Assembly: GCA_013397845.1 (NCBI GenBank)
Contig: VZTG01007783.1
Location: 389,834 to 453,833 of the forward strand
Direction: 5' to 3'
Length of the DNA: 64,000 bases
Source of the DNA: Melanocharis versteri
Taxonomy: Eukaryota; Chordata; Aves; Passeriformes; Melanocharitidae
This document shows positions 52,901-61,165 of this stretch, piece after piece. A program made the position numbers and the translations under genes. The notes below the pieces were generated by a model. The model did no database searches and was not told the DNA's origin. It saw only the letters and a program-made list of their open reading frames with translations. How positions within the stretch are numbered: position 1 is the first letter of the stretch; every line of letters starts with the position of its first letter.

Positions 52901-55900
52901 GAAATAACATTAATCAGACAGTGTGCTTGCGTGGCAGTTTGTATGATATTGAAATTAATCTGATTTTTTCCTGATTAGAAGGGAAATGCCAATTTATACT
53001 TTTTAATTTATACATATAAAGATTAAAACTGAGAAGAGAATTTAAATAGTATGTTGAATTCAGTGTTTTAATGATGGATGACTTGTAAATATTAACCTAT
53101 CTCTCTTAAATCCTAGAAATTGAAATATTTGTTGGATTACTCCAATCTACTGGACTGGACCATTTATACTACAAGCATAATTTTTGTGTCTTCTTTATTT
53201 ATTAATACACCAACTCATTTGCAGTGGGAATGTGGAGCAATTGCTGTATACTTGTCTTGGATGAACTTCTTGCTTTATCTTCAACGGTAAAATTTTTTTC
53301 TCGGCTTTACAATAAAATATTTTAATATTTTCAGATATTTTACGTATCCTAAACTGTGACTGATCAAGTCTGAGAGGTCCATTTTGTATTTTTATTTTTT
53401 TCAAGATGTACAAGTTTCCAGATTAGGACCATAGGAATTTTTTATTTCTGATGAACTGTAAAGTAGTTTTCAGTGTTTTTCATGGAGAGCATCACAGCAT
53501 ATGCTATAGCAACTATAGAAAAAACAATATTTAAATTAAGCATAACCATGCTTAATTTTATCCTTTTAAAATCATCTTTTGTTACATTGTATACACTTTG
53601 ACTTTAAAAAAACCACAGAAGAATATGAATTATGAGAGGCATAAGGAAGTCAGGTTTTATGAGTAATACCTGGGAGAAGGTAAATTCTTTTATCATTTAA
53701 CATATTAAACAGCACATCTCATTTCTCTATACCACAGTGTCCTGTAAAAGAATTGCAAGGGATGATATTACTTCTTCAGTTGACATTATGTCTGTTTAAT
53801 GCCCTAAATTATCTTATATGTTGTCACTGGTACAATAATGTCCCAGAGTTATGAACTGCAGGAGAGCAGGCTAGAGGAAAAAGACTAATGTGGGTGTAGT
53901 GCTTAAGACTAATAAATTAAGCACATTTGTGCCTGAGCAGGACTGCATGTGATAACACTGCATAAATGTTCTTCCGATTCTTACTGTACACATGCACTAA
54001 TCACCCCCGTGAAATCTTGCAGACAGACAAACACAACATTTGCTGATTAATTTCAGGATTGTTTTACTGTAGTAGGGATGTTTAAGGACACGGTTTGTAA
54101 ACAAGAGTTAATGTCAAAGAGAGTACCTTTATGGTCTTGCCTCTGCTGCAGACTCCGGGTCTGATCTTAGATGACTAATGAATGGGCGTGTCCTGTCTGC
54201 TCTGGGCAAGATGAGGGCTGAACCTACACAGTAAAAAGTAAACAGATGATTGCGCAACCTTTCCTCTGCTGCTGGATGAAAGGCCTTCCTGGCCTGGCTA
54301 GTTTTTCAAGGGTGTAGCAGTAGAACTCTACACATGATTTTTCTAATTCATTCAGGCTGTCTTTTCCCAAAGCAACCCGTGATTCCACTGACTTCAATTG
54401 AATTTTGCCTGACAAATGCCTAATAAGTAAGAGAAGATCAGGTTTGCTTTATTTCCAGCTTGACTTTTTCAGTCTTGCACATGATGTTTCAGAGTGAAAG
54501 ACATGCATGGCGATTTTCATAGTTGCTACTGTAGTAACATAAAAAATCTCTTGGTCCCTGGATTTGAGAGAGGAAATAAATTCCGAAGTTCAGGTTTGAA
54601 AGATAAAATAATTTAATCTGCTTTATGATACTTCCTGTTCTGAGATTTTGTTTTTGTGTTAGCCAAGAATAGGAGAGGCTTGCCAGGTGACAGACTGTTG
54701 CTGGAAACACAGGTGTCCTAAAATTACGCTATTCCCCTTCTCTTTCTGAGCAATGTGTTTCATTTTGTTTGTTTGTTTTTCATTCTTTGTATTACAGTAA
54801 AACTACATATAGGTAGTTTGTTTCATATCTTGTAAAAAGTGCAATCTTTTAAATCAGGCGTGTGGCTGCTACATGGATTATGGTGCCAAGTTGTCCTTTG
54901 TTCTGGTTGCTACTTTGCTTTGAGAAGCAGAAAAAAGTTGGATAATTTGCTAATGCTTTTATTCTGAATGCAACAGTAGTACAATGTTGTACTGCCTATG
55001 CCCGTGGAGAGAATAAATGTTATCCATGAAAAATACTATCTTGAAAATTGTTCTCATGCATTAAAATATAAGATTATGCAGTTTAAGTTGCTGTAAATAT
55101 GATCACTTGCACTCTTTTGAATGTGAAAGTAGAACAGGTTTGTTACCATCACAGAATTTCTCAAAGAGGCAGTGTCTCCACAGATGAAAATCAGCATTAC
55201 TTACTGCCTTACATAAATAACTGCAAGGGACTCTAACTTCAGTATTTAATGGTTTAGGGGTAGACTTGGCAGTGCTAGATTAATGGTTGGAGGTGATTAT
55301 TTTAAAAGTCTTTTCCAAACTAAATGATTCTATGACTGATTCTGTATCTTTTTTGTTTACTTATTGCCTAGATTTGAGAACTATGGAATCTATGTTGTGA
55401 TGTTCTGGGAAATATTGAGGACTTTGATTCGGATTGCTGTGGTTTTCTTTTTCCTGATACTGGCCTTTGGGCTGAGTTTCTTTGTCCTTTTGGGTTCACA
55501 GGTTAGTTCAATAATATAGTTTAGTTTTTATAATTATAAATATTATCCTTGACTAAAGCATCTCAAGACTTTATTTACAAATTTCATCAGATGGGTTTTT
55601 TCTTTATTTTGATATTTCTTTTTGCAGCAAACATACAGCACACCTCTGCTTTCCGTAATGAAGACATTTGCAATGATGCTGGGAGACATTAATTACCATG
55701 ATGCATTCCTTGATCCTTTACTAAGCAATGAATTGCCATATCCATTCCTGAGCTACACAGTTCTCATTATATTTACCTTGCTTATTCCAATCCTTCTTAT
55801 GAACTTGCTAGTAAGTAAGCTACTTACTAATATACAAAAGTGGTTAAACACGAGTGTATAGAGAGTTCTAGCACATAGAATTACTTCAGTAAGTGACAGC

Positions 55901-58900
55901 CATTCATTATTTAACAGATGCTTTCAGTAACATATTAAAATGCCCCCATTCTCTGCATTTGTTTTACGTCCAGTTTACTGTTCTGAGTATTTTCCCACAG
56001 CTCACTCATGCAGGAGTATTTTGTATATCTTTAGGTAATAACTGTGATGGAATTTGAATTGGAGCTGCTGCAGTGTATTATTCTGAGGTGTTCATAAAGA
56101 AAATTGGGGAACAATGATTTTTGTTCAATTCCTTGTTGTATCATAACCTAACACTAACAATAATTTAAATAAAAAAAAAAAAAGCCCAAAAAGCCAAAAC
56201 TCAAGTCTTCATTGCACACAAAACAGCAATCAGAAGTAGTGTTAGAACTAACTAACAAACCTGACCTGAACATAAATAATCAGAAAACATGATAATAGTG
56301 AAAAGGGGAAAATATGTCATATATCTTCAGCCAAGTTCCGTTGAATGTATTTTTTATTTAGGAAATCACATTTTCACTTGAGCTAAGCAATAAAAATCAA
56401 ACAGCTCATGGTTTTTAAAGTTGTTTTTTGCTGCCATGATCCTACTCAATTAAGAAATGAACAGGTTTCTTAACATTATAGCAGTAAGGAAGAATATAAA
56501 AGAAGGGATGTTATTCTTGACAAAAGAGTGTTGTCATTAAAAACACTCTTTACATTTATTGATACATATTTTCCAAATATGCAAACCATGTTTCCAAATT
56601 CAAGTGAAAAAATATTTTAATATTTTAGAATATTTTCTAGAATATTTTTATTAAATATGAATGAAAAATACTGTTGAAATCACAGACGATGAAAAATAGA
56701 TAATGAAATATTTATCTTTTTTTCTAGATCGGTTTGGCTGTGGGGGATATCGCTGAAGTACAGAAATATGCTGCACTGAAAAGAATTGCAATGCAGGTGT
56801 GTAACACACCATGAAAACATTAAATATTGGAAGTACCTATCATTACTAGAATAGCATTTAGATAATTAGCTGATTTGTCATCACGTTCCTAACTATCTTA
56901 GGATCTCTGTAAAGCAAATTGGTGAGCATGGCATCTTATTCCGCATCTCATTTTCACTCATATGAGTCATTGCCAAGGAAGTGTAAAGGCAAATGCGTTT
57001 TTAAGAAATTTTCCAAGCATCAGTTCAAGCAATTATGAGTTTTTCCAAAACCAGAATCTCAAAATCAGTAAGTGCAATGCTTGAAATCACAGAGTTGTCT
57101 TTTAGTAGAGAACTTACGCAGTGGAAAGAAGGTACACAAAAATCAAAATGATACCAGATTTATTCTGCTGTACTAAATTCCCATTAGTTAAAAGAGTGCA
57201 CATCTATGTGGAGTAAATAATTCTGCTAAAATACTCAATACTGGTATGACTACGTAGTTTTAGTGTCTGGGCTGGACTATTCAAATATTATACCACTGTT
57301 TGCAGTGTGGACTAGTACTAGTGAATTGAATATAATGGCATGATGGTTGTTTTCAGATACAATGTGCATTTATCTTAAGACAACATATCTCATTCTAAAT
57401 GCAAAACTACATTTAGGTTAATCTTCACACCAACTTAGAGAAGAAGCTGCCGTTCTGGTTCTTAAGTCGGGTGGACCAGGAATCAATCACTGTATATCCC
57501 AACAGGCCAAGATACTGTGGATTTATGGTAAGATGGTGGATATTAGATAGAATTCTTACCAAAAGGGGATATGATTGACTTTGTACACACATTGCTAAGG
57601 ACATCATGTTAATAAGATTCAATCATTAACTGACATCAAGGGAATTGTGATTAGATCTTGACTAAGGTCAGTGAAAATGATAAATCAGTTTCAGTGCAGC
57701 TGTATTCAGATAAAATTAGTGTTTGAATTCTCAGTGAACTGTAACTTTATTAAGTGAGACAAGCTACAAAAGATGTTCAGATGAAAATTAGAATTACTCC
57801 CTTTTGGCTTTTCTTCTTTTATTTGTTTACTTGCATTTCAGCTGTTGTTGGTAGACTGAATTTTCTTATTAAACAAATTTTGCAAAACAAATCTTTTAAT
57901 ATATAAAAAATAACATCATAACAGAAAGTCTTTTCAATGTTAACACTGTGTGAAAGACTTATCATTCACATATTTAATCTATTGTCAGACTGTAGGATCT
58001 GTTCAAGTTTGGTTCCATGTTTTGTTTAGAGCGTGTTCCAATATTGCTTTGGATGTGAGGACTCTACCACGTATGCACAGAGCCCTGATACAACACTAGA
58101 ATTGGAAGTTCTGAAGCAGAAATACAGGTATTTTTTGTGATATTTTACTAAAAATAAGTACAGCAAATATTACAAACATGCTCCTATTTTAAAAAGCAGT
58201 CTAAAACTCCATACTGTACCTAAAAATTAAAATTCCGTGTCCTCAGCCCAAACCAGCACAGCTTGTTGCTCATTAAAGTAAATTGAAGTAATGGGGAAGA
58301 TGCATTTTCATTTTAGAGATTTGCGTATGGAGGTTTTCAGGGGTTATTTGGAACTCCCAGGCGATGTAATTCCAGTTGGTTTGCAAGTATACACAATCTG
58401 TTACTGACTTTCCACTGGTCTGAGGGTTAATCAGATTCAGATTGTTTCCCCAAAAATGGATTGGTGTCTTGATTCTCCCTTGAACAAATCATGTTTCCCA
58501 AAGCCTTGGAAGGAAATCTTTGTACTTTCTTGACTTACTCATCATACCAACATACCCATAAGAATGGTTTCAAAAAAGCTTTCTGTGAATGTACAGCTAG
58601 AAAAACATATTGTTTCTCACTCAGTCTCACTTTCCCCTGCACTTTCTTCTCTCCATTTTTTTCTTTCCCTTTTTTTAAAATCTACCACATTTTTGTCTTC
58701 CTGCACAGATTCAGATTGAGTATTTTTTTTTGTATGAAAAACTCAGCAAGAGTTGAAGGACAGTGAGACTACATCCTACAGATATAGGCAAATCAAGGAC
58801 TTTATCAAGTCTTTCTTCAAATGCATACTACATCAATATATTATAAAGCAGCATAAAACAGACTCCTTCTTGTTTGGGATTTTTTTGCTACAGAGAAGGA

Positions 58901-60272
58901 AGAAGACAATAATTTTATAAAATTATTTGTGATAAAATAACTTGTGACAATATCATTATGGAAAGTTGTTTTTACTACTCTGAAAATATTGACTGAAAAC
59001 TCTTACTATGTTGCCAGTATGTTTTTATTATCAGAGTTCAAAACAGAGTTCAGTTACTAGTGGAGCTAGTGTCAGTCAGTGCTGGGTGTACATATTTTTG
59101 GGTTTTGATTTAGGGTGGAGTTTTCTTTTGCTTTGTATTTTAATTCTTGTGATTTTCACATATTTTAAGATGTATTATCATTTCCTGTTCAAAAAACAAA
59201 AAACAAACAAACAAGCAAACAAAAACAAACAAGCAAACAAAAGCAAAAACAGACAAAACCAAACAAACCCCAAACCAATCCAAAACAAACAACAACAACA
59301 ACAAACCAACCAACCAAACAACCCCTCCCCAACACCTAACTACATCTTCACAGAGAACCTTTTCAGTCACACTAGATTTCGTGTTGTAATTTTGTGAGTC
59401 TAGACATTCAGAAAAGTAGATTTTCAAAATGCCTGTTTGGTAGTTTTATAAAGACAGTTTCTAGACACATTTCCCATTTCTTTCATTGTTTCTTTAAAGA
59501 TAACAGATACTGTGTTCTGTATGTGTGATGCTAACTTAGGTTAACTACTTAATTGCATCAATTGCACTTTGGATAGCACATTGAAAAAGATCAGTAAGTG
59601 CCTCATCAGTATTTCTTATATGCTGTAAAAGTAGTTGTGAATTTCACTAAATGTTTTTGGTTGCTTAATTGACATTGTAACTCTGGCCTTTTTCTTGCCA
59701 GACAAGGAGAAAGGTCAGTAGGAAAAACTTTTGATAGAACAGTCAACAACTTTATTTGGAGAGTGAAGTTGCTTCTGCCTTAATTATATATTGAGTTACT
59801 TTTCACAAGAACCATGGATTTGTTCTTTAATCCTATTTCCAGTAACATGGAGAAGTACTTCAGATTGAAGAATTAAATGTATTCTAGGTAATAGTCTTTG
59901 TTAGCAGAAGGATTAAGTACTGTCAGAAGGGTGAAGTTAAGTACTGTCAATATTTGCATCTGTAATTTTAATGACTTAAATGTCCTTTGAAATCAAATGA
60001 CAAAGCTTAATGCATATTTGTTTGTGTGTTTGCTTTTTAGGCTCAAAGATATATCAACATTGTTGGAAAAGCAACATGACCTCATTAAACTGATTATCCA
60101 AAAAATGGAAATAGTGTCAGAGGCTGAGGATGAAGACAGCAATGATTTATTTCAGCACAAATTTAGGAAAAGGCAGTTAGAGCACAAGAATAGTAAATGG
60201 GATACAGTGTTAAAAGCTGTTAAAACAAATGTGCCTAATCCAAGCACAGAAAAGAACAATAGCTTCTTCTAG
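28830..60272 (+). CDS. TRPA1: TRPA1, transient receptor potential ankyrin 1 channel (whole coding span, 27 exons)
   Basis: Tetrameric Ca2+-permeable cation channel of the sensory-neuron plasma membrane, gated by electrophilic irritants and, in birds, by noxious heat (family knowledge). Seen here: 27 exons with GT/AG borders and consistent phases join to 3381 nt, 1126 codons plus stop, close to the family's usual size of about 1120. Ankyrin repeats with TPLH-type cores run from about residue 65 to 600. C626, C646 and C670 match human C621, C641 and C665, and K716 matches K710. S1 is about 723-745, S2 773-789, S3 808-826, S4 837-852, S5 864-893, pore helix and filter 900-919 with D916 (human D915), S6 936-960. 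A TRP-like helix follows, then a coiled coil at about 1051-1076 and an acidic run at 1077-1082. The start is the ATG of MKRSL, like human MKCSL. The gene has no readable partner here. Exon 1 sits between assembly gaps. Confidence 0.97.
29117..29519. other. Assembly gap (403 N)
   Basis: A run of N between two CpG-rich contigs. Sequence on the left flank (29042-29116) recurs at 29787-29861 with one mismatch in 75, so the gap is probably not a real 403-base interval at this place. Confidence 0.99.
29520..29785 (+). promoter_or_regulatory. CpG-rich contig, probable TRPA1 promoter/5' UTR, apparently misplaced
   Basis: Very GC- and CpG-rich sequence between the 403-N gap and a single N. Its first 46 bases resemble the end of the sequence just before exon 1 (about 28800-28828, three mismatches in the last 30). 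The contig therefore most likely belongs between 28828 and 28830. It contains two copies of cggcgggatg (about 29747-29772). Confidence 0.55.
29786..29786. other. Single-N contig join
   Basis: One N at the border between the CpG-rich contig and intron 1. The 75 bases after it repeat those before the long gap. Confidence 0.8.
32092..32254 (+). CDS. TRPA1: TRPA1 exon 2 (residues 41-94)
   Basis: The acceptor is aaaacag|GTT and the donor GAAG|gtaaca, ending in phase 1. It encodes the linker into the first ankyrin repeat, with TPLHHAAEGGQIELM at about residues 70-84, close to human FLHYAAAEGQIELM. The polypyrimidine tract before the acceptor is short (gtttttaccc). Confidence 0.93.
33335..33510 (+). 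CDS. TRPA1: TRPA1 exon 3 (residues 95-153)
   Basis: The acceptor is cctag|TATTAA and the donor CAGG|gtaagt. It encodes two ankyrin repeats, GNTPLHWATKKNQIESVR and MMAPLHMAVQ, nearly identical to human GNTPLHCAVEKNQIESVK and MMAPLHIAVQ. Confidence 0.97.
35251..35358 (+). CDS. TRPA1: TRPA1 exon 4 (residues 154-189)
   Basis: The acceptor is atttag|ATT and the donor CTG|gtaggt, exactly 36 codons. It contains DVNLEGEAGNTPIIVAC, matching human DVNLEGENGNTAVIIAC. Confidence 0.96.
35773..35881 (+). CDS. TRPA1: TRPA1 exon 5 (residues 190-226, last codon split)
   Basis: The acceptor is tttcag|ATT and the donor AAAG|gtaaat, phase 1 at the end. The ankyrin repeat core is GCMPIHAAAFSG (human GCFPIHQAAFSG). 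Confidence 0.96.
36218..36363 (+). CDS. TRPA1: TRPA1 exon 6 (residues 226-274)
   Basis: The acceptor is tcccag|GTGAAG and the donor CAG|gtaaaa. It encodes HINFTNNGKCSPLHLAVQ and then GDLEMIKMC, close to human HINFMNNGKATPLHLAVQ and GDLEMIKMC. Confidence 0.97.
37606..37635 (+). repeat. TRPA1: 15-bp perfect tandem duplication before exon 7
   Basis: ttaaatattttgtct occurs twice head to tail, ending 17 bp before the exon 7 start. It lies in the branch-point/polypyrimidine zone. Confidence 0.9.
37653..37789 (+). CDS. TRPA1: TRPA1 exon 7 (residues 275-320, last codon split)
   Basis: The acceptor is tttgcag|AATG and the donor CACAG|gtagga, phase 2 at the end. It contains ALHFAATQGATEIVKLMISS, which is invariant in human apart from the second residue pair. 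A 15-bp perfect tandem repeat lies just before the acceptor tract. Confidence 0.97.
40024..40072 (+). CDS. TRPA1: TRPA1 exon 8 (residues 320-336)
   Basis: A 49-nt micro-exon, too short to stand out as an ORF. The acceptor is tccacag|AACA and the donor ATG|gtaaat. It encodes TALFDHYELAEYLIS (human ASLFDHHELADYLIS). Phases fit exons 7 and 9. Confidence 0.95.
42102..42162. repeat. TRPA1: Inverted repeat (hairpin), intron 8
   Basis: CCAAAGGTGAT (42102-42112) and its exact complement ATCACCTTTGG (42152-42162) enclose a second complementary pair, TTAATGG and CCATTGA. It looks like a palindromic old dispersed repeat. Confidence 0.7.
43055..43154 (+). CDS. TRPA1: TRPA1 exon 9 (residues 337-370, last codon split)
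   Basis: The acceptor is tttcag|GGGG and the donor AAAG|gtaaaa. It encodes GANIDSVDIEGRSPLLLAT and then SWKIVNLLLSK, matching human GADINKIDSEGRSPLILAT and SWNIVNLLLSK. Confidence 0.96.
44100..44200 (+). CDS. TRPA1: TRPA1 exon 10 (residues 370-403)
   Basis: The acceptor is atttag|GAGCG and the donor CAG|gtacag. It encodes LGRNFLHLTVLQPGGL, matching human FGRNFLHLTVQQPYGL. Confidence 0.96.
45502..45671 (+). CDS. TRPA1: TRPA1 exon 11 (residues 404-460, last codon split)
   Basis: The acceptor is ataacag|ATGG and the donor GCCAG|gttagt. It has VVDEDNEGCTPLHYACRQG and SKSRDKKSPLHFAA, both nearly identical to human. The following intron is only 87 nt and keeps the frame open. Confidence 0.97.
45759..45923 (+). 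CDS. TRPA1: TRPA1 exon 12 (residues 460-515, last codon split)
   Basis: The acceptor is gcaaag|CTATG and the donor CTCTG|gtaagt. It encodes SYGRINTCQRL (with the split Ser) and GMTPLHLAAQNGHEKVVQF, like human GMTPLHLAAKNGHDKVVQL. Confidence 0.97.
46570..46684 (+). CDS. TRPA1: TRPA1 exon 13 (residues 515-553)
   Basis: The acceptor is atgtaag|TGAC, with a weak pyrimidine tract. The donor is GGG|gtatgt. The encoded DYKGWTALHHAAFGGYTRTM matches human DHNGWTALHHASMGGYTQTM, and the phase (1+114 nt) fits both neighbours. Confidence 0.94.
47892..48058 (+). CDS. TRPA1: TRPA1 exon 14 (residues 554-609, last codon split)
   Basis: The acceptor is ctgcacag|AACA and the donor AAAAG|gtaagg. It encodes the last clear ankyrin repeats: NTALHLAAREGHAKAVRLLL, then ASFFHEAIHNRRKDVV. 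Confidence 0.97.
48908..49001 (+). CDS. TRPA1: TRPA1 exon 15 (residues 609-640), first reactive cysteine
   Basis: The acceptor is tttgcag|ATGG and the donor AAA|gtaagt. It contains SSANKCPLLEMVEYLPDSFK. C626 aligns with human C621, the most reactive electrophile target. Confidence 0.95.
49643..49702 (+). CDS. TRPA1: TRPA1 exon 16 (residues 641-660), second reactive cysteine
   Basis: A 60-nt exon encoding LVLDNCIIESSEEKTSRDFY. The acceptor is gcaaag|CTG and the donor TAT|gtaagt. C646 aligns with human C641. Human reads LLDFCMLHSTEDKSCRDYY. Confidence 0.93.
50644..50742 (+). CDS. TRPA1: TRPA1 exon 17 (residues 661-693), third reactive cysteine
   Basis: The acceptor is atatag|ATTG and the donor AAC|gtaagt. 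It encodes IEYNFRYLQCPL, with C670 aligned to human C665, then IFYEPLTTLN (human VIYEPLTALN). Confidence 0.96.
51550..51620 (+). CDS. TRPA1: TRPA1 exon 18 (residues 694-717, last codon split), pre-S1
   Basis: The acceptor is ttgtag|GCC. The donor AAATG|gttggt is non-optimal. It encodes AMVRHNRMELL and then HPVCKEYLLMK. K716 corresponds to human K710, the lysine modified by isothiocyanates. Confidence 0.95.
52044..52191 (+). CDS. TRPA1: TRPA1 exon 19 (residues 717-766), S1 and start of S1-S2 loop
   Basis: The acceptor is ttcaag|GATGG and the donor GAG|gtactt. YGFRAHLMNLG begins S1, followed by the hydrophobic IYSLGLIPLTLLVTHI. N753-G-T is an N-glycosylation sequon in the outer loop. That loop is about five residues shorter than the human one and has lost the second human sequon. 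Confidence 0.95.
52793..52882 (+). CDS. TRPA1: TRPA1 exon 20 (residues 767-796), S2
   Basis: The acceptor is gtttcag|GAC and the donor CAG|gtaagt, 30 codons. VCMCLVLIMSLLGICKEIFQ is the S2 helix (human TCMILVFLSSIFGYCKEAGQ). Confidence 0.94.
53117..53286 (+). CDS. TRPA1: TRPA1 exon 21 (residues 797-853, last codon split), S3 and S4
   Basis: The acceptor is tcctag|AAAT and the donor CAACG|gtaaaa. It encodes S3 (LLDWTIYTTSIIFVSSLFI), the HLQWECGAIAVYL stretch and S4 with WMNFLLYLQR. The last of these is identical to human. Confidence 0.96.
55235..55345 (+). mobile_element. TRPA1: CR1 LINE 3'-end fragment (diverged), intron 21
   Basis: It contains 'agattaatggttggaggtga', 'ttttaaaagtcttttccaaa' and the end 'aaatgattctatgactgat', a degraded CR1 3' terminus lying about 30 bp before the exon 22 acceptor. 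Confidence 0.75.
55372..55501 (+). CDS. TRPA1: TRPA1 exon 22 (residues 853-896), S4-S5 linker and S5
   Basis: The acceptor is gcctag|ATTTG and the donor CAG|gttagt. RFENYGIYVVM keeps N856, aligned to human N855 (mutated in familial episodic pain). S5 contains RIAVVFFFLILAFGLSF. I874-A875 stand where human has S873-T874. Confidence 0.96.
55628..55810 (+). CDS. TRPA1: TRPA1 exon 23 (residues 897-957), pore and S6
   Basis: The acceptor is tttgcag|CAA and the donor CTA|gtaagt, 61 codons. The pore helix and filter TFAMMLGDINY carry D916 (human D915, Ca2+ selectivity). S6 ends IPILLMNLL and continues in exon 24. Confidence 0.97.
56728..56796 (+). CDS. TRPA1: TRPA1 exon 24 (residues 958-980), end of S6 and TRP-like helix
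   Basis: The acceptor is ttctag|ATC and the donor CAG|gtgtgt. It encodes IGLAVGDIAEVQKYAALKRI, almost identical to human IGLAVGDIAEVQKHASLKRI. Confidence 0.97.
57417..57527 (+). CDS. TRPA1: TRPA1 exon 25 (residues 981-1017)
   Basis: The acceptor is atttag|GTTA and the donor ATG|gtaaga. It encodes VNLHTNLEKKLPFWFL, then VYPNRPR (human VELHTSLEKKLPLWFL, then VYPNKPR). Confidence 0.95.
58030..58127 (+). CDS. TRPA1: TRPA1 exon 26 (residues 1018-1050, last codon split)
   Basis: The acceptor is gtttag|AGCG and the donor TACAG|gtattt. The first half is poorly conserved with human. It ends TTLELEVLKQKY, matching human KSLEMEILKQKY, the entry to the coiled coil. Confidence 0.92.
59191..59330 (+). 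repeat. TRPA1: A/C-rich low-complexity repeat, intron 26
   Basis: Imperfect (AAAC)n and (CAA)n runs on the plus strand. They create long spurious reading frames on both strands. Confidence 0.95.
60041..60272 (+). CDS. TRPA1: TRPA1 exon 27, last coding exon (residues 1050-1126, stop TAG at 60270-60272)
   Basis: The acceptor is ttttag|GCTC. The coiled coil LEKQHDLIKLIIQKMEIVSE is followed by the acidic run EAEDED and the basic tail FRKRQLEHKNSKWDTVLKAV. The protein ends NNSFF. Confidence 0.97.
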
Positions 60273-61165
60273 ACTTGGCTATGATATCATGTTGTATTAT
60301 CATTTTGTTCTACTTTAGGGTCACTTCTCTTATTGTCTTTGCATAATGTTCATGTGATACATCATGTACTCAAATATAAAAAAAGGCCAGATCCAAAACC
60401 AGGATGCAGGTGCTCAAAACAGTATTTAAGGAGACTGGAGATGTCTACATCCAAAACTGTGATCCTGAAAGTGACTGGCTAATCAGGAAAGTGCCTAACT
60501 CAACAGAGGCCAACCTTGCAATCCTGGCAGTTCCCAAGGCTTCTGTCTAGATCTGTTCCTGGATTTGGCCCTAGTACACTTAGGTCTATATGTAATTACA
60601 TTATTTTCTGTTACGAATATTTTTAGGATTTCTAAATTTTTAGAAATTAGATTCTAGTCATGTGGTATTCGGATGTTTGGAGAGAGCCAATGGACTTTAT
60701 GTAGCCTAAAAAAAAGTACAAAACTAATCAACAGAGTGCATTGGAAGTTTTGCTGAGTAGGGACTGCAGGATCAGGCCTGAAAGGTAGGAAATAAAGGAT
60801 CATGAAGTTGTAATGCAAGGGAAGAACTACTTTCTTTTCTAGATGAGTGGAAGCAATTCACAGAGGGATCATTTGTACTAGCATGCATATAGCAATGATA
60901 GAATGACATGTTTAATATTAGTCATTTACAACTTGCTGTCCTTATACTGCTGATGTGATTTTGACCTTCCTGATAACCTAAAACTGATCTTGCTACTTTA
61001 ATCTGCACTTTGGTTTTATTATTCATTTACTGAATATTCAGTGCATTATGTAATATATGGTAATATATTAAATTTAGAAATAAACATGAATTAAAATGTG
61101 TTTAAGTACCCAAATATATTTGTTTCAAAACCAGTGCTAATAAACTAATTATGACTATACATGGT
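60273..61165 (+). other. TRPA1: TRPA1 3' UTR (probable) with poly(A) signals
   Basis: AATAAA hexamers lie at 60791-60796, 61079-61084 and 61139-61144. The last is followed within 30 nt by a G/T-rich stretch (tggtggtaagg), as expected for a cleavage element, so I place the most distal end near 61165. RNA data would decide which site is used. Confidence 0.55.

Larger units (their letters stand above)
52883..60040 (+). other. TRPA1: TRPA1 introns 20-26
   Basis: Intron 21 (53287-55371) carries a CR1 scrap at its 3' end. Intron 26 (58128-60040) carries the A/C-rich repeat. The others show nothing notable. Confidence 0.65.

Noticed and set aside
59008..59427. Frames of 129 (+) and 95 (-) codons in intron 26
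   Set aside because: Both are products of the A/C-rich simple repeat.
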